Source of the DNA: Rheinheimera sp. MM224
GTDB lineage: Bacteria; Pseudomonadota; Gammaproteobacteria; Enterobacterales; Alteromonadaceae
Assembly (NCBI RefSeq): GCF_947090785.1
Contig: NZ_OX352320.1
Span: 434,001-498,000, forward strand
DNA: 64,000 bases
Direction: 5' to 3'
The number at the start of each line of letters is the position of its first letter. Within the stretch, counting starts at the first letter, position 1. The notes below the pieces were generated by a model. It saw nothing but the letters and a program-made list of their open reading frames with translations, searched no databases and had not been told where the DNA came from. Position numbers and translations under genes: made by a program. Below are positions 34,880-45,017 of the stretch, piece after piece.

Positions 34880-35524
34880 ATGAAACAGTTTCAAAAAGAC
34901 TTTATTGAATTTGCATTGTCGCGTCAGGTACTGAAGTTTGGCAGTTTTACGCTGAAATCCGGCCGTACCAGCCCGTACTTTTTTAACGCAGGTTTATTTA
35001 ATACAGGTGGCGACTTAGCTCGTTTAGGCCGGTTTTATGCCGCTGCTTTAGAAGACGCTGGCGTAGAGTTTGACCTGCTGTTTGGCCCTGCCTACAAAGG
35101 TATTCCTATAGCAACGACTACAGCTGTGGCTTTGTTTGATCAGTACGGTAAAGATGTGCCTTATTGTTTCAACCGCAAAGAAGCGAAAACCCATGGTGAA
35201 GGCGGCAACTTAGTCGGCTCGCCTTTACAGGGTAAAGTGATGCTGGTGGATGATGTGATCACGGCCGGTACTGCTATTCGTGAATCGATGCAGCTGATCC
35301 AGGCACAGGGCGCCAGTTTAAGTGGTGTGCTGATTGCGCTCGACCGTCAGGAAAAAGGCCAGGGCGAACTTTCAGCTATTCAGGAAGTCGAACGCGACTT
35401 TGGCACTCAAGTAGTTTCTATCATTTGTTTAAACGACTTAATCAACTACCTGCAAGGCAAACCAGAGCTGGCTCAGTATCTAGAAGCTGTGTCTGCGTAC
35501 CGTGCCCAATATGGTGTTAGCTAG
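34880..35524 (+). CDS. pyrE: Orotate phosphoribosyltransferase
   Basis: 214 residues. It joins orotate to PRPP, giving OMP in pyrimidine synthesis. The PRPP-binding motif is [17 protein letters not shown] (about 119-135); the N-terminal [18 protein letters not shown] and the flexible catalytic loop ([12 protein letters not shown]) are intact. No clear pyrE attenuator (leader peptide plus U-rich terminator) is visible in the short rph-pyrE gap. Confidence 0.97.
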   Translation: MKQFQKDFIEFALSRQVLKFGSFTLKSGRTSPYFFNAGLFNTGGDLARLGRFYAAALEDAGVEFDLLFGPAYKGIPIATTTAVALFDQYGKDVPYCFNRKEAKTHGEGGNLVGSPLQGKVMLVDDVITAGTAIRESMQLIQAQGASLSGVLIALDRQEKGQGELSAIQEVERDFGTQVVSIICLNDLINYLQGKPELAQYLEAVSAYRAQYGVS

Positions 35525-35554
35525 GCTGTAAGCTGGTTTTATTAAGGACAAGGT

Positions 35555-35926
35555 ATGAGTAAGCCAAACGGCACAGGTTTTGGACGTATTATTAAAGCTG
35601 CGGATTGTAGCCGTAAAGGTTTTACTGCAGCTTGGGTGAACGAAGCCGCCTTTCGTCAGGAAGCCGGGCTTACTTTAGCTGCTATTCCTTTTGCCTGGTA
35701 TTTAGCTGCTGATTTTGGTCACTTTGCTATTTTGATGGGGGTTTGGTTACTGGTGATTATTGTTGAGTTACTCAACTCAGCCATTGAAGCCTTAACCGAC
35801 CGTGTCAGTTTAGAGCGACATGAATTATCAGGCCGCGCTAAAGATATGGGCTCTGCCGCTGTGACTTCAGCTTTGGCGTTCGTCACATTAGTTTGGGCAG
35901 CCGCCATCTGGCAGAAATTCTCATAA
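35555..35926 (+). CDS. dgkA: Diacylglycerol kinase, prokaryotic type
   Basis: 123-residue inner-membrane enzyme with three helices. Catalytic and signature residues lie in EAAFRQEAGLTLAAIPFAW and ELLNSAIEALTDRVS, with SGRAKDMGSAAV. It recycles diacylglycerol from membrane-derived oligosaccharide and LPS synthesis to phosphatidic acid. ATTAAGGACAAGGT upstream gives the start. It follows pyrE by 30 nt, so may be co-transcribed. Confidence 0.95.
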   Translation: MSKPNGTGFGRIIKAADCSRKGFTAAWVNEAAFRQEAGLTLAAIPFAWYLAADFGHFAILMGVWLLVIIVELLNSAIEALTDRVSLERHELSGRAKDMGSAAVTSALAFVTLVWAAAIWQKFS

Positions 35927-36086
35927 CCCTTCGTACTTGAAGCCGTAGCTTTGTTGACTACGCTTGTAGCCCCAGTCACATAGGACAACTATGCTCCTGG
36001 GGTCTCCTTCACTTGTCGCCTCGCCACAACTCCAATTACTTTGGCTTAATGGCTTTGTTTGAGTTAATTGTGTTTAAACAGAAAAC

Positions 36087-36122
36087 AAAAACCGGTCAAC
36101 TTTAAACTGACCGGTTTTTTTT
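36087..36122. terminator. Bidirectional terminator between dgkA and slmA
   Basis: ACCGGTCA, loop ACTTTAAAC, TGACCGGT, with A-run before and eight Ts after. It serves both convergent genes. The preceding part of the gap (35927-36086) holds no gene. Confidence 0.88.
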
Positions 36123-36147
36123 ATCTCTGGCTTTTAAACAGCAATCT

Positions 36148-36741
36148 TTAAACCGTGAATAAGGTTTTCTGCAGTAAAGCCCATTGGTTAGGCCATTGAG
36201 CTGTTGGCAAACGGGCAAAACCTGAACGGACAAATTGCTGCATTTTGCCTTCACAAATGCCCAGCAACAGGTTGGCTAAATCACCTTCATCCACAGGAAA
36301 ACTTTTACCCTCACGTAACTTACGTTCGCGTAGACATTGTTTTAGCTGAGTTTCCAGCTTTTCATACAAGGCGCTGATGCGCTCCTGCAAACGCTCCTGT
36401 TCACCCTGTAAGGCATCGCCGGTCAGAATGCGGCAGATACCAGGGTTGCGCTCGGCGAAGATCAGCAACAGCTGCATAATCAGCTCAATGCGCTGCTCGG
36501 TTTGTTTGTGCTCCTGCACTATCGCATTAATACGCGACAACAAGGTGTCTTCAATAAAGTCGATCAAGCCTTCAAACATCCGGGCTTTGCTAGGGAAATG
36601 CCGGTACAAAGCCGCTTCGGATACACCCACCTGAGCAGCCAAAGCTGCTGTGGTGATACGCTGGCCCGCATGGCTTTGCAGCATAGCGGCCAGAGCCTGC
36701 AAAATATCTTCTTTGCGGTTGGGACGTTTTGTCGTTGCCAT
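36148..36741 (-). CDS. slmA: Nucleoid occlusion factor SlmA
   Basis: 197 residues, TetR fold. DNA-binding helix region: [41 protein letters not shown]-terminal ligand-free dimer domain with [15 protein letters not shown]. It binds SlmA sites on DNA and blocks FtsZ rings over the nucleoid. The ATG at 36741 ([17 protein letters not shown]) is preferred to one five codons earlier. It lies upstream of neither dut nor coaBC in E. coli order but beside them, as expected here. Confidence 0.95.
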   Translation of the reverse strand: MATTKRPNRKEDILQALAAMLQSHAGQRITTAALAAQVGVSEAALYRHFPSKARMFEGLIDFIEDTLLSRINAIVQEHKQTEQRIELIMQLLLIFAERNPGICRILTGDALQGEQERLQERISALYEKLETQLKQCLRERKLREGKSFPVDEGDLANLLLGICEGKMQQFVRSGFARLPTAQWPNQWALLQKTLFTV

Positions 36742-36759
36742 GGATATCCTTGTCACTAA

Positions 36760-37218
36760 TTACTGACGGCCTGAGTGACCAAATCCACCTTCGCCTCTGT
36801 CTGAAGCGTCAAAATCTGAAACTATGTTAAATTCTGCCTGTACCACCGGCATAAACACCAGCTGAGCGATACGATCGCCCGGGTTGATAGTGAAGTGTTC
36901 CTGCGAACGGTTCCACATAGACACCATCAGCTGGCCCTGATAATCCGAGTCGATTAAACCTACTAAGTTACCCAGCACTATGCCGTGTTTATGACCTAAA
37001 CCAGAGCGTGGCAGTATAGTGGCGCATAAATTTGCGTCACCAATATGAATAGCCAAACCTGTTGGGATCAGCGTGGTTTGGCCCGGAGCCAGTTGTACTT
37101 CTGCATCCAGACAAGCCCGTAAATCTAAACCAGCGCTGCCCGGTGTGGCGTAAGCCGGTAACGGGAATTCAGTGCCGATACGTGGGTCGAGAATTTTTAA
37201 ATCAATGGCTTTTTTCAT
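36760..37218 (-). CDS. dut: dUTP diphosphatase
   Basis: 152 residues, trimeric dUTPase. All five motifs are visible: [47 protein letters not shown] and the C-terminal [10 protein letters not shown]. It hydrolyses dUTP to dUMP, keeping uracil out of DNA. Its start overlaps the end of coaBC by 17 nt. Confidence 0.97.
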   Translation of the reverse strand: MKKAIDLKILDPRIGTEFPLPAYATPGSAGLDLRACLDAEVQLAPGQTTLIPTGLAIHIGDANLCATILPRSGLGHKHGIVLGNLVGLIDSDYQGQLMVSMWNRSQEHFTINPGDRIAQLVFMPVVQAEFNIVSDFDASDRGEGGFGHSGRQ

Positions 37219-38425
37219 GCAGATAACGCTCGTTAATCAATAAAAGAAGTTGGTGTGCCAGCTCTGTTTTGGGTTGTAAACCAAACTGCTGTTCGCCGTC
37301 TGCCCAAAATACACTGAGAGCATTGTGTTCGCTGTTAAAGCCCTGGTTCGATAGAGATACGTCGTTGGCGCAAATCAAGTCCAGTTTTTTCTTCGCCAGT
37401 TTCTGGCGGGCATAATTGGCGACATCCTGAGTTTCAGCGGCAAAACCTACAGTAAAAGGACGTTGTGACTTTAATGCGGCCACAGCGGCAATAATGTCCG
37501 GGTTTTTCACTAGCGTCAGGCTTGTGCTGTCGTCGCTGGTTTTTTTCAGCTTCTGCTCTGCAACCTGAGCCACTTTATAATCTGCTACAGCGGCGCAGCC
37601 AATAAAGATGCTTGCGCTGATCGCCTGCTCTAATGCGACCTGATACATCTCGTCGGCTGTGACCACGTCAATACGTTTTACCTGATCAGGAGTTTTTAGC
37701 TGAACTGGTCCTGCAATTAAAGTCACGTCCGCACCTAAGCGTGCAGCGGCGTCAGCTAAAGCAAAACCCATTTTGCCTGAGCTGTGGTTGGAGATATAAC
37801 GCACAGGATCTATCGGCTCGCGGGTAGGGCCAGCAGTAATCACCAACGATACGCCAGTTAAAGGCTGAACTCGCGGCGCAAAATGCTCAAGTACTAAATC
37901 CACCAGCTGCAAAGGTTCTAACATCCTGCCCATGCCGACATCACCACAAGCCTGTTCGCCTGCTGCCGGGCCCCAGATGTAAAAATTACGTGACTTTAGT
38001 GTGTCTATATTGTGTTTGGTGGCTATATTTTTATACATCTGCTGATTCATTGCAGGAGCAACAGCCACTGGGGCATCAGTTGCCAGCACACAAGTGCTCA
38101 ACAAGTCGTTGGCCAGACCATGAGCTAAGCGGGCAATTAAATCAGCCGAAGCTGGCGCTATCAATAATAAATCGGCCCATTTAGCCAGCTCAATATGGCC
38201 CATAGCGGCTTCAGCAGCTGGGTCGAGCAAGCTGTTGGCCACCGGATGACCGGATAAGGCCTGCAAAGTTAAAGGCGTAATAAATTCGCGCGCTGCGTCG
38301 GTTTGAATCACCCGTACTTCAGCGCCGCGTTCTTTCAGACGGCGAATTAAGTCGGCACTTTTGTAAGCGGCAATACCGCCGCTAATGCCTAATAAAATGC
38401 GTTTTCCTGCCAGTAATAGTGCCAT
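37202..38425 (-). CDS. coaBC: Bifunctional phosphopantothenoylcysteine decarboxylase/synthetase
   Basis: 407 residues. The N-terminal flavoprotein CoaC domain has [18 protein letters not shown], the [21 protein letters not shown] substrate region and APAMNQQMY. The C-terminal CoaB domain starts near 190 ([25 protein letters not shown]). It makes 4'-phosphopantetheine in coenzyme A synthesis. It is divergent from radC and overlaps dut. Confidence 0.96.
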   Translation of the reverse strand: MALLLAGKRILLGISGGIAAYKSADLIRRLKERGAEVRVIQTDAAREFITPLTLQALSGHPVANSLLDPAAEAAMGHIELAKWADLLLIAPASADLIARLAHGLANDLLSTCVLATDAPVAVAPAMNQQMYKNIATKHNIDTLKSRNFYIWGPAAGEQACGDVGMGRMLEPLQLVDLVLEHFAPRVQPLTGVSLVITAGPTREPIDPVRYISNHSSGKMGFALADAAARLGADVTLIAGPVQLKTPDQVKRIDVVTADEMYQVALEQAISASIFIGCAAVADYKVAQVAEQKLKKTSDDSTSLTLVKNPDIIAAVAALKSQRPFTVGFAAETQDVANYARQKLAKKKLDLICANDVSLSNQGFNSEHNALSVFWADGEQQFGLQPKTELAHQLLLLINERYLHEKSH

Positions 38426-38507
38426 GTCTGTCGCAGCAAAAAGGGGTTAAGTTGGCGTTAAGATAACACGGAAAGATGAAGGAAAACAAAAACTCAAGGA
38501 GGCGAAG

Positions 38508-39182
38508 ATGAGTATCAAAAGCTGGCCTGAAGGTGAAAGGCCAAGAGAAAAACTGCTGGCGCATGGCGCAGAACATTTATCGGACGGCGAATTGCTGGCT
38601 ATTTTTTTACGTACTGGTGTGGCCGGTATGGATGCGGTGGAATTGTCCCGCACTTTATTGCATCAGTTTGGTGGGCTTCGGCCTTTATTAGCAGCCAGTC
38701 AGGCAGACTTTTGCAAAGGCCATGGTTTAGGTCAGGCAAAATATGTGCAATTACAGGCGGTTATGGAGCTAAGTAGGCGCTATCTGGTGCAAAGCATGCA
38801 GCGGGATACTGTCTTTACTGAACCTGCTTTGGTGAAGCGTTATCTGCAACAAAGTTTAGCTTCGCAAAAACGTGAAGTTTTTATGTTGTTGTATTTAGAC
38901 AGCCAACACCGACTAATTTGCGCCGAGCCGTTATTTTTCGGCACTATTGATGCATCTCCTGTGTATCCGCGTATTGTAGTTCAGAGTGCTTTAGCGCATA
39001 ATGCCGCCGCCGTTATTTTGGCTCACAATCATCCATCCGGAGTTGCAGAGCCGAGCCGTGCCGATCGGGTTATAACGGAACGCCTGACTCAAGCCATGTC
39101 TCTTGTCGACATTAAGTTGCTGGATCATTTTGTGGTAGGTGATGCAGAGGTTATTTCCTTTGCCGAACGCGGCTGGCTATAA
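38508..39182 (+). CDS. radC: RadC family protein (JAMM domain)
   Basis: 224 residues: N-terminal helix-hairpin-helix region ([27 protein letters not shown]) and C-terminal JAMM/MPN domain with the metal-ligand motif [14 protein letters not shown]. The role is unsettled in the literature; older DNA-repair claims are doubtful. The position between coaBC and rpmB is the standard gammaproteobacterial order. Confidence 0.93.
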   Translation: MSIKSWPEGERPREKLLAHGAEHLSDGELLAIFLRTGVAGMDAVELSRTLLHQFGGLRPLLAASQADFCKGHGLGQAKYVQLQAVMELSRRYLVQSMQRDTVFTEPALVKRYLQQSLASQKREVFMLLYLDSQHRLICAEPLFFGTIDASPVYPRIVVQSALAHNAAAVILAHNHPSGVAEPSRADRVITERLTQAMSLVDIKLLDHFVVGDAEVISFAERGWL

Positions 39183-39232
39183 AGGTCTGAAGTTTGGATG
39201 TGCAAACGATCGCCTGAACCGTACAGATTTGC

Positions 39233-39261
39233 TTGAATTTGATCAGGCTTTCGTGTATAAA
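39233..39261 (+). promoter_or_regulatory. Sigma-70 promoter candidate for rpmB-rpmG
   Basis: TTGAAT (39233-39238), a 17-bp spacer and TATAAA (39256-39261), about 90 bp before rpmB. Near-consensus and well placed for a strong ribosomal-protein operon. Confidence 0.6.
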
Positions 39262-39348
39262 TTGCGCCCTTTCAGAAATCCGGGGCATTCTTCTTGGCCA
39301 GAAGGATGAACGAAGCTCGAGCTGAAGTAATTTTGGAGAAACATTGAC

Positions 39349-39585
39349 ATGTCTAGAGTGTGCCAAATCACTGGTAAGGGTCCGATGGTAGGTAACCGTC
39401 GTTCACACGCCAACAACGCAACTAAGCGCCGTTTCCTGCCTAACCTGCAAACTCACCGTTTCTGGGTTGAAAGCGAAAACCGTTTTGTGACTTTACGTAT
39501 CTCCACTCGTGGTATGCGTATTATCGACAAAAATGGCATCGATACTGTTTTAGCCGATCTGCGTGCTAAAGGTCAGAAGGTTTAA
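39349..39585 (+). CDS. rpmB: 50S ribosomal protein L28
   Basis: 78 residues with the usual start [20 protein letters not shown] and the length of E. coli L28. ATG preceded by TTGGAG. First gene of the rpmB-rpmG operon. Confidence 0.98.
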   Translation: MSRVCQITGKGPMVGNRRSHANNATKRRFLPNLQTHRFWVESENRFVTLRISTRGMRIIDKNGIDTVLADLRAKGQKV

Positions 39586-39596
39586 GGAATTAAATT

Positions 39597-39752
39597 ATGC
39601 GCGATAAAATTCGTTTAGTTTCTTCTGCTGGTACTGGCTTCTTCTATACAACTACGAAGAACAAACGCACCATGCCGGAAAAAATGGAAATCAAAAAGTT
39701 CGATCCTAAAGTGCGTAAGCACGTGATTTTCAAAGAAGCGAAAATCAAGTAA
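39597..39752 (+). CDS. rpmG: 50S ribosomal protein L33
   Basis: 51 residues ([20 protein letters not shown] ... [17 protein letters not shown]), translated directly from the sequence 11 nt after rpmB with AAGGAA as ribosome binding site. It is the cysteine-free form of L33, as in E. coli, which does not need zinc. Confidence 0.97.
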   Translation: MRDKIRLVSSAGTGFFYTTTKNKRTMPEKMEIKKFDPKVRKHVIFKEAKIK

Positions 39753-39760
39753 TTGAACTT

Positions 39761-39788
39761 AAAAAACCCGACGCAAGTCGGGTTTTTT
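39761..39788 (+). terminator. Rho-independent terminator after rpmG
   Basis: AAAAAACCCGAC, loop GCAA, GTCGGGTTTTTT: strong stem with a GNRA loop and a T6 run, 8 nt after the stop. Confidence 0.92.
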
Positions 39789-40029
39789 GTTTTTACATCT
39801 GTATAAAACGTCTCGAGAACTATTAAGTAAAATGGTTCACAAAATAGCAGGACAGCTATTTTGCAAAGCGTAAGCTGCCGAAGGCGAACATCATGGACGA
39901 TGTGAGTGAAAATCGTTCCTTACGATTTTGTTATATCTACAGTAAATTCTTTCCTGTTACGTTTTTCTGGTTGTTCCGCCTGTCTCTGGTTTACACTGCT
40001 GTTTTTCTTCTGTCTCGGTTTTTATCTTT
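39789..40029. other. Intergenic region with two small hairpins
   Basis: Holds CAAAATAGC ... GCTATTTTG (about 39839-39862, loop AGGACA) and AAAATCG ... CGATTTT (about 39909-39930). No gene is seen. GAACATCATGGACGATGTGAG (in part) resembles GCCATCCATGGCGCTCAC near 19650, so a genome-wide small repeat is possible. Confidence 0.35.
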
Positions 40030-40500
40030 ATGATCCGTTTAAGTCAAAAAGGCTGGAATAACTTCATGATTTACACAGTGGTGATTTTAGTCGCCCTGTT
40101 TGTAGGTTTACCTGAATACTTAAAACAAGCGCGTAACGAGCCTCAGCCACAACTGATTTCTGCAAGCCAGACTTTATTGGCTCTGCATTTTCCGCAGCAT
40201 CAGATTGAGCGGGCAGGGCCAAACTGGCGTTCACAGCCTGCGGCGCTGACGGAAGAGCAGTTGGCGGTTTTGTTGCAACACTGGCAACAGGCTGCTTTGC
40301 CGGAAAAGTCGCCTCTTGATCCTATTAACCCAGTGCTTGTGACTGAAGTATCTGTCTGGCTGACTGGCAAACCTGCGCAGCAGCAATGGCAGTTGTATCA
40401 GGCGGGTGAGTATTATTGGTTAAAAGCTGTTGAAGCTGATTTATGGTACCGCTTGCCATCTGGCCAGGCAGATTTATTATTTCCAGCCGTTTTACGTTGA
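40030..40500 (+). CDS. Hypothetical membrane-anchored protein upstream of mutM
   Basis: 156 residues with one N-terminal membrane helix (about 13-28, [17 protein letters not shown]) and a periplasmic domain rich in Gln, Leu and Trp. No family was recognised. It ends 7 nt before mutM and probably shares its transcript. The sequence looks like a genuine gene (uniform codon use, good frame length), but the function is unknown. Confidence 0.7.
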   Translation: MIRLSQKGWNNFMIYTVVILVALFVGLPEYLKQARNEPQPQLISASQTLLALHFPQHQIERAGPNWRSQPAALTEEQLAVLLQHWQQAALPEKSPLDPINPVLVTEVSVWLTGKPAQQQWQLYQAGEYYWLKAVEADLWYRLPSGQADLLFPAVLR

Positions 40501-40507
40501 GGGTGTT

Positions 40508-41323
40508 ATGCCAGAATTACCAGAAGTTGAAGTTTCCCGTTTAGGTATTAGCCCGCATTTGCAGCAGCAACGTATCGAAAAAGTGATAGTACGGCAACGC
40601 CAGCTGCGCTGGTTAATTCCGGATGAAGTACTGCAGATTAACCAGCAACCAGTGCTTGATGTGACACGACGGGCTAAATACCTGCTGATCCATTTGCCAG
40701 ACGGCGAATTGATTATTCACCTTGGCATGTCTGGCCATCTGAAAGTAGTACCTGCAGTGACGCCTGCGGGGAAACATGACCATGTAGATATTCATTTGAG
40801 TAATGGCTTAATGCTGCGTTTAAACGATACCAGACGCTTCGGTGCTGTACTGTGGCAGCCGAAAGACACTATGCATACCCTAATGGCGAACTTAGGGCCA
40901 GAGCCTTTGCTGGGGGATTTCCATGCCGCTATGTTGCTGGCCGCTTGTCAAAAACGCAGCAGCGCCATCAAACTGGTGTTGATGGACAATCATGTGGTGG
41001 TTGGGGTAGGGAATATCTATGCCAATGAAGCATTGTTTCAGGCTGGTATTCATCCAAAAATGCCGGCCAATCAACTCAGCGCAGAAAAAGCTGAACTGCT
41101 GGTGCAAGTGGTGAAACAAATTTTGGCGAAGGCTATTACTCAAGGTGGCACTACGTTAAAAGACTTCAGCCAAACCGATGGCAAGCCGGGCTATTTTGCC
41201 CAGCAACTCCTGGTCTATGGCCGTGGCGGCGAGGAGTGTTTCAGCTGTCAGACTGAATTAAAAGAAATACGTTTAGGTCAGCGCAGCACCGTCTATTGTC
41301 CGGCTTGTCAGGGCGAACACTAG
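40508..41323 (+). CDS. mutM: Formamidopyrimidine-DNA glycosylase
   Basis: 271 residues. The start at 40508 gives the obligatory MPELPEVE N-terminus (catalytic Pro2, Glu3). The helix-two-turn-helix ([21 protein letters not shown]) and C-terminal zinc finger (CFSCQTEL ... TVYCPACQ) are complete. It removes 8-oxoguanine and formamidopyrimidines. The longer open frame upstream overlaps the preceding gene and was rejected. Its TAG stop shares the palindrome CTAG with the stop of the convergent gene. Confidence 0.97.
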   Translation: MPELPEVEVSRLGISPHLQQQRIEKVIVRQRQLRWLIPDEVLQINQQPVLDVTRRAKYLLIHLPDGELIIHLGMSGHLKVVPAVTPAGKHDHVDIHLSNGLMLRLNDTRRFGAVLWQPKDTMHTLMANLGPEPLLGDFHAAMLLAACQKRSSAIKLVLMDNHVVVGVGNIYANEALFQAGIHPKMPANQLSAEKAELLVQVVKQILAKAITQGGTTLKDFSQTDGKPGYFAQQLLVYGRGGEECFSCQTELKEIRLGQRSTVYCPACQGEH

Positions 41324-42996
41324 AAACTCTGTTTGGCCAGTACACGCCATTCAACGCCAGATAAATCGTCATCGCCACCATAAGCTTTGGTCAGGTCGAT
41401 ATGGATCATGGTGCCGCGGCTGCTGTGGCTCGATAGCAAACGTATGCCGGCACCTATGCCATATAAGGTCTGATCGCCCGAACTGCCTGGTAAATCCGGG
41501 TTGTCACCCCAGGTGCGGCCCATGTCGGCAAAGGTGGCGTAACCTACATCAAAAATCTGCGCTATAGATAAGTTGCTGTAATAGCGGTATTCCATTGTGG
41601 CCAGCGCCAGACGTTCACCTGTTTGATAATACAAAGGGAAAGCCCGCAGGCCAGTGTCACCGCCTAAACTCAACCGCTCATCACGAAACAAATCATTGCC
41701 ATATTGGTAGGTCAACTGACCAACCAAACTATGCTGCGGGTCAAACTTATGGATCCACAGCATATGGCTTTTTAATAAGGTTTGGCTGAGTTCTGCCTGT
41801 TCCAGCTGACTGGCTGAGGCTGAGGTCAGCAAATAGTTATCTGCTGTTAATTCTGTGGCTTTATAGGCCGACGCTGTGACTTGCCAGCCTTTGTCGTCAG
41901 CGCCCAGCATCGGTGCAAGATAAGCCAGTTTTACATCAGCCTGCCAGCCTAAGTTGATGTCTTCTACCCGGTTAAATTGGTAGATATTAAACATCTGCCT
42001 GTAATCTGACTGCAAGTACTGCCAGGCCAGCCAAAACTGTGACAAATCCCGTTTTACCGGTGTACCAAACAAGGTGTCCGGTGTTTCTTCAAACTGTACT
42101 TCGTTGTGGGTAGCGCCAACAAAAACACGTTGTACCCAGTTATCAGCAGCAGATACTTTCAAGCCACCCTGAATATCAAAAAACCTTTTTTGTTTCTGAA
42201 ATTCGTTGGCTTCGTCACCCAGCAGGTATTCGTTAATATCCTCGCTGTCCTGATCCAAAGTCAGGGCAAAAGACCAGGGGGCATTCAGGCGATAAAAAGG
42301 TTTTTCGACCGCAATTAAATAAGATTCACCATCGGATTTGTCAGCGTAGCGGGTATTTAAGCCCCAGTGACTGCCAAACATATTAGGAGAACTGAAATTC
42401 AGCAGGTAGCTGGTGCGTTCGCTATCGTGTTCATAATCGAGGTTGATTTGGTTACCCGATCCGAACAGGTTGTCTTCGGCTAAACCAAAAGTGGAACGAC
42501 TTTCCCCGCCTTCACGACTGGCTGATATTTTAGGTAAAAGCGACCAGTTATCCCAACTGGTGATGGTCACTATCACTTGTTGATCCGGGCATTGTTCAGT
42601 GACCCGTACTTCGACTTTACGCAAATAACCCCGTGTTCTTAGCAAACGTTCAGTTTCTGCCAGACTGGCAGCATCCAGCGCATTGCCTGCTTTAAATAAC
42701 ACATCTTCCCGTAATGTGGCTTCAGTGGTGATCATATGAGTGCGGTTGGCGAAGCGGTGGAACCAGTAGGTATTGGGCTGTTCTAAATCAAATACATCGT
42801 TGCGGACAAAACGTACTTCTTTAATAGTTTGTCCCTGATAGGCACTAAAATCAGCTTTATTTTCCACCGAAGAACACAACTCTGAGGCCTGAGTTGTGTT
42901 ACTTAGACTAAGCAATAATACTGCTACAGCTGCTGTTAGCGGCTTCAGTAAACTAAGGCTGTACATCTTCGGCATTCTCAACACTACAACATCCAT
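41320..42996 (-). CDS. Omp85-family outer membrane protein (BamA/TamA-like)
   Basis: About 558 residues. A signal peptide ([23 protein letters not shown]) is followed by one recognisable POTRA-like segment (about 65-145; [32 protein letters not shown]), then a 16-strand-type barrel. The family motif appears as [18 protein letters not shown], and the end is WRVLAKQSF. The protein is too short to be BamA, which has five POTRAs. Proteins of this size insert or secrete a specific partner or a surface lipoprotein; no partner is adjacent. The start is uncertain: ATGs at 42996, 42975 and 42966 all keep the signal peptide. Confidence 0.8.
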   Translation of the reverse strand: MDVVVLRMPKMYSLSLLKPLTAAVAVLLLSLSNTTQASELCSSVENKADFSAYQGQTIKEVRFVRNDVFDLEQPNTYWFHRFANRTHMITTEATLREDVLFKAGNALDAASLAETERLLRTRGYLRKVEVRVTEQCPDQQVIVTITSWDNWSLLPKISASREGGESRSTFGLAEDNLFGSGNQINLDYEHDSERTSYLLNFSSPNMFGSHWGLNTRYADKSDGESYLIAVEKPFYRLNAPWSFALTLDQDSEDINEYLLGDEANEFQKQKRFFDIQGGLKVSAADNWVQRVFVGATHNEVQFEETPDTLFGTPVKRDLSQFWLAWQYLQSDYRQMFNIYQFNRVEDINLGWQADVKLAYLAPMLGADDKGWQVTASAYKATELTADNYLLTSASASQLEQAELSQTLLKSHMLWIHKFDPQHSLVGQLTYQYGNDLFRDERLSLGGDTGLRAFPLYYQTGERLALATMEYRYYSNLSIAQIFDVGYATFADMGRTWGDNPDLPGSSGDQTLYGIGAGIRLLSSHSSRGTMIHIDLTKAYGGDDDLSGVEWRVLAKQSF

Positions 42997-43064
42997 TCTT
43001 GTTGATTGGTTTTTATCATGACACAATTTTCCGCAGAAGGCAGGAAAAAGGCTCAGATCATCTT

Positions 43065-43922
43065 TCAGGCCTTGTCCGTCACCCCTTGGATTTTTTGCTG
43101 TTGCTCATGGCGCAATAAAGCCAAAGTACTCTGGCTCAGGCTTAGCTCCCGCTGTGGAAACGGCAGGTCAATGCCTTGTTGGTCAAAGGCCAGCTTAATT
43201 TCTTCCAGTAACGAGGTGCGCAGTTCTCTGTAGTTTTCTTTTCTGGTCCAGACAGAAAACTGCAAATCCAGTGACGACTCGGCAAAACTTAAAAACTGAA
43301 ATACAGGAACTGGTTCATCCAGACTTAGCGGATTTTGTTCAGCAACTTGCAGCAATACTTGCCGGACCTGACTGATATTTTCTTTATAGGCTACGCCAAT
43401 TTTTAGATCCAATCTACGGATAGGAAAGCGGGTTAAGTTGGTGACTTCGGTTTTTATCAGGCTTTCGTTGGGAATACGTACAAAAAGGTTATCAAAGGTA
43501 CGCAATTTAATGGAAAGCAGATCGATGGACAGAATTTCGCCTGTGGTGTTTCCGACCTGAATGGTATCGCCAATCTGAAAAGGCCGCTCGCCTATTAAAA
43601 ACAAACCGCTGATCAGGTTCGACACTGAGGTTTGAGACGCAAAGCCGATAGCGACAGACAGCACCCCGGCAGCGCCGAGTAATACGCCTAAGTTAAAGCC
43701 TAACTGTTTTAAACCGCTGGCAATAAACAAGGCCAACACCAGCCAGTACACCAGGCGACGACTTAAGCTGGCATGATGAGGGCTAAAACGTTTTAAGCAT
43801 ACCTTGTAGATAGCACGTGATAATAAACTGGCGGCTAAAAAGCCGACAATAAACAACAGGCCGGCTTGCAGCAAAGAGAAAAACTTATCGGAATCTAAGT
43901 AGTTAATCACCAGGTCAATCAT
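43065..43922 (-). CDS. Small-conductance mechanosensitive channel family protein
   Basis: 285 residues with three membrane helices (about 15-37, 58-78, 85-115) and the MscS pore and beta-domain signature (GAAGVLSVAIGFASQTSVSNLISGLFLIGERPFQIGDTIQVG, conserved over 86-128). It opens under membrane tension to release solutes in osmotic downshock. It shares a 4-nt overlap with the upstream DUF432-like gene, so the two are coupled. Confidence 0.93.
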   Translation of the reverse strand: MIDLVINYLDSDKFFSLLQAGLLFIVGFLAASLLSRAIYKVCLKRFSPHHASLSRRLVYWLVLALFIASGLKQLGFNLGVLLGAAGVLSVAIGFASQTSVSNLISGLFLIGERPFQIGDTIQVGNTTGEILSIDLLSIKLRTFDNLFVRIPNESLIKTEVTNLTRFPIRRLDLKIGVAYKENISQVRQVLLQVAEQNPLSLDEPVPVFQFLSFAESSLDLQFSVWTRKENYRELRTSLLEEIKLAFDQQGIDLPFPQRELSLSQSTLALLRHEQQQKIQGVTDKA

Positions 43923-44734
43923 AAAGAACCTCTGCTTGCTGCATGAGCAAATAAATCACTGAAGGCGCGGAACAGACCATGTTTTTCCATATACAAACGT
44001 GGCTTGGCTAAACGCTCTGCACCATCTGAGCCTGCAGGCATTTTTTTACTGATTTGCAGTCGACTCAGTTCCGCGTCGTCCTGATGATCCAGCAGCACCT
44101 GATCTGTCCACAAACTGCCATCAGCCAGGCCATACAAAGATAAGTAAGGCACAGGCAAACTGAGTTTTTCAATACTCATCATCTGGCTGGAGTTATTTTT
44201 TACTGTGACAGGGGTAACGGCTTTATGCACCCGTCTGGGCAGTTCTTCTTTGCTGTGTCTGGCCTGAGTCTTATCTGCATAACAGAGTTCGCCTACCTGG
44301 GTATTGGGACCAAACCAGGTGTCGGATAAGCGCTGGCTTTGCACTTCCTGCAGCATTAAATCAGGCTGTTGTAATTCAACACGTATACTGACAGGACTAC
44401 TGATGTAAAAGGTGACTTGTTCACCTGGCGGCACATAAACAGGCTGATGCGTTTTAACCACCACAGGCCGATCGGCCAGCACAGGCTTCAGGCAAAACTG
44501 CAGCGGCTCGTTTTCAAATACAAAACGGCTGGCCAGGCGATGTTGTGGCCATTGCGGCAGCAATTGAGATTCCAGCTCCTGATGTTCTGCTTGCGTCAGC
44601 AGTTCTGTCGCAAAACGCCATTCTCCTGCTTTACGTTGTAAAAAGATCAGCAAAGGCCCCAACTGAATTTTGCAGCATTGTTCATTTAACAGCGTTTGAG
44701 GTTGCCACCAAAGCGCCTTATTTTCGGCAAACAT
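43919..44734 (-). CDS. DUF432-like protein coupled to the MscS gene
   Basis: 271 residues, soluble, with no signal peptide. The middle has a beta-rich region (VYVPPGEQVTFYISSPVSIRVEL) that resembles DUF432, a family often found beside MscS-type channels; I place it there from memory of that pairing. Two clusters of charged residues and a helical C-terminus are visible. The ATGA overlap with mscS suggests the protein acts with the channel, perhaps in gating or assembly. The function is unknown. Confidence 0.6.
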   Translation of the reverse strand: MFAENKALWWQPQTLLNEQCCKIQLGPLLIFLQRKAGEWRFATELLTQAEHQELESQLLPQWPQHRLASRFVFENEPLQFCLKPVLADRPVVVKTHQPVYVPPGEQVTFYISSPVSIRVELQQPDLMLQEVQSQRLSDTWFGPNTQVGELCYADKTQARHSKEELPRRVHKAVTPVTVKNNSSQMMSIEKLSLPVPYLSLYGLADGSLWTDQVLLDHQDDAELSRLQISKKMPAGSDGAERLAKPRLYMEKHGLFRAFSDLFAHAASRGSL

Positions 44735-44982
44735 ATTCTGTCCTTGTGACGTTCGGGTGCAGCCTGAGTAAAATCCTGCACTTCTGCCGCTATTAAGTTG
44801 AGGTTAAGTGGTTACAGGAGTAAAATGATGCTCGTTTTTCGCTGTGTCAGCAATAAGTTAAGCTGATATTCCTGCCCATTTGTATAGGAGAGTTCCGTTT
44901 TTATGGACGTACCCAGTCATAGGCCTGGCCTGACATACAACTTAACCCTGTAGTTTTGCTGTAGACCGCTGGTTTGTCTGAA

Positions 44983-45010
44983 CCTTGCGACTACGGCCCG
45001 TAGTTCGAGG
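44983..45010 (+). promoter_or_regulatory. Hairpin covering the mgtE ribosome binding site
   Basis: CCTTGCG-ACTAC, loop GGCCC, GTAGT-TCGAGG. The 3' arm includes the Shine-Dalgarno bases GAGG (45007-45010), 7 nt before the mgtE ATG. The upper ACTAC/GTAGT stem is perfect and the base pairs CCT with AGG. It could make translation conditional (metal, temperature or protein). The rest of the 283-bp gap holds no gene. Confidence 0.5.
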
Positions 45011-45017
45011 TGAAAAC

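Noticed and set aside
44735..44982. Mg2+ riboswitch (M-box) upstream of mgtE
   Set aside because: The conserved M-box segments were not recognised; only the ribosome-binding-site hairpin is supported.
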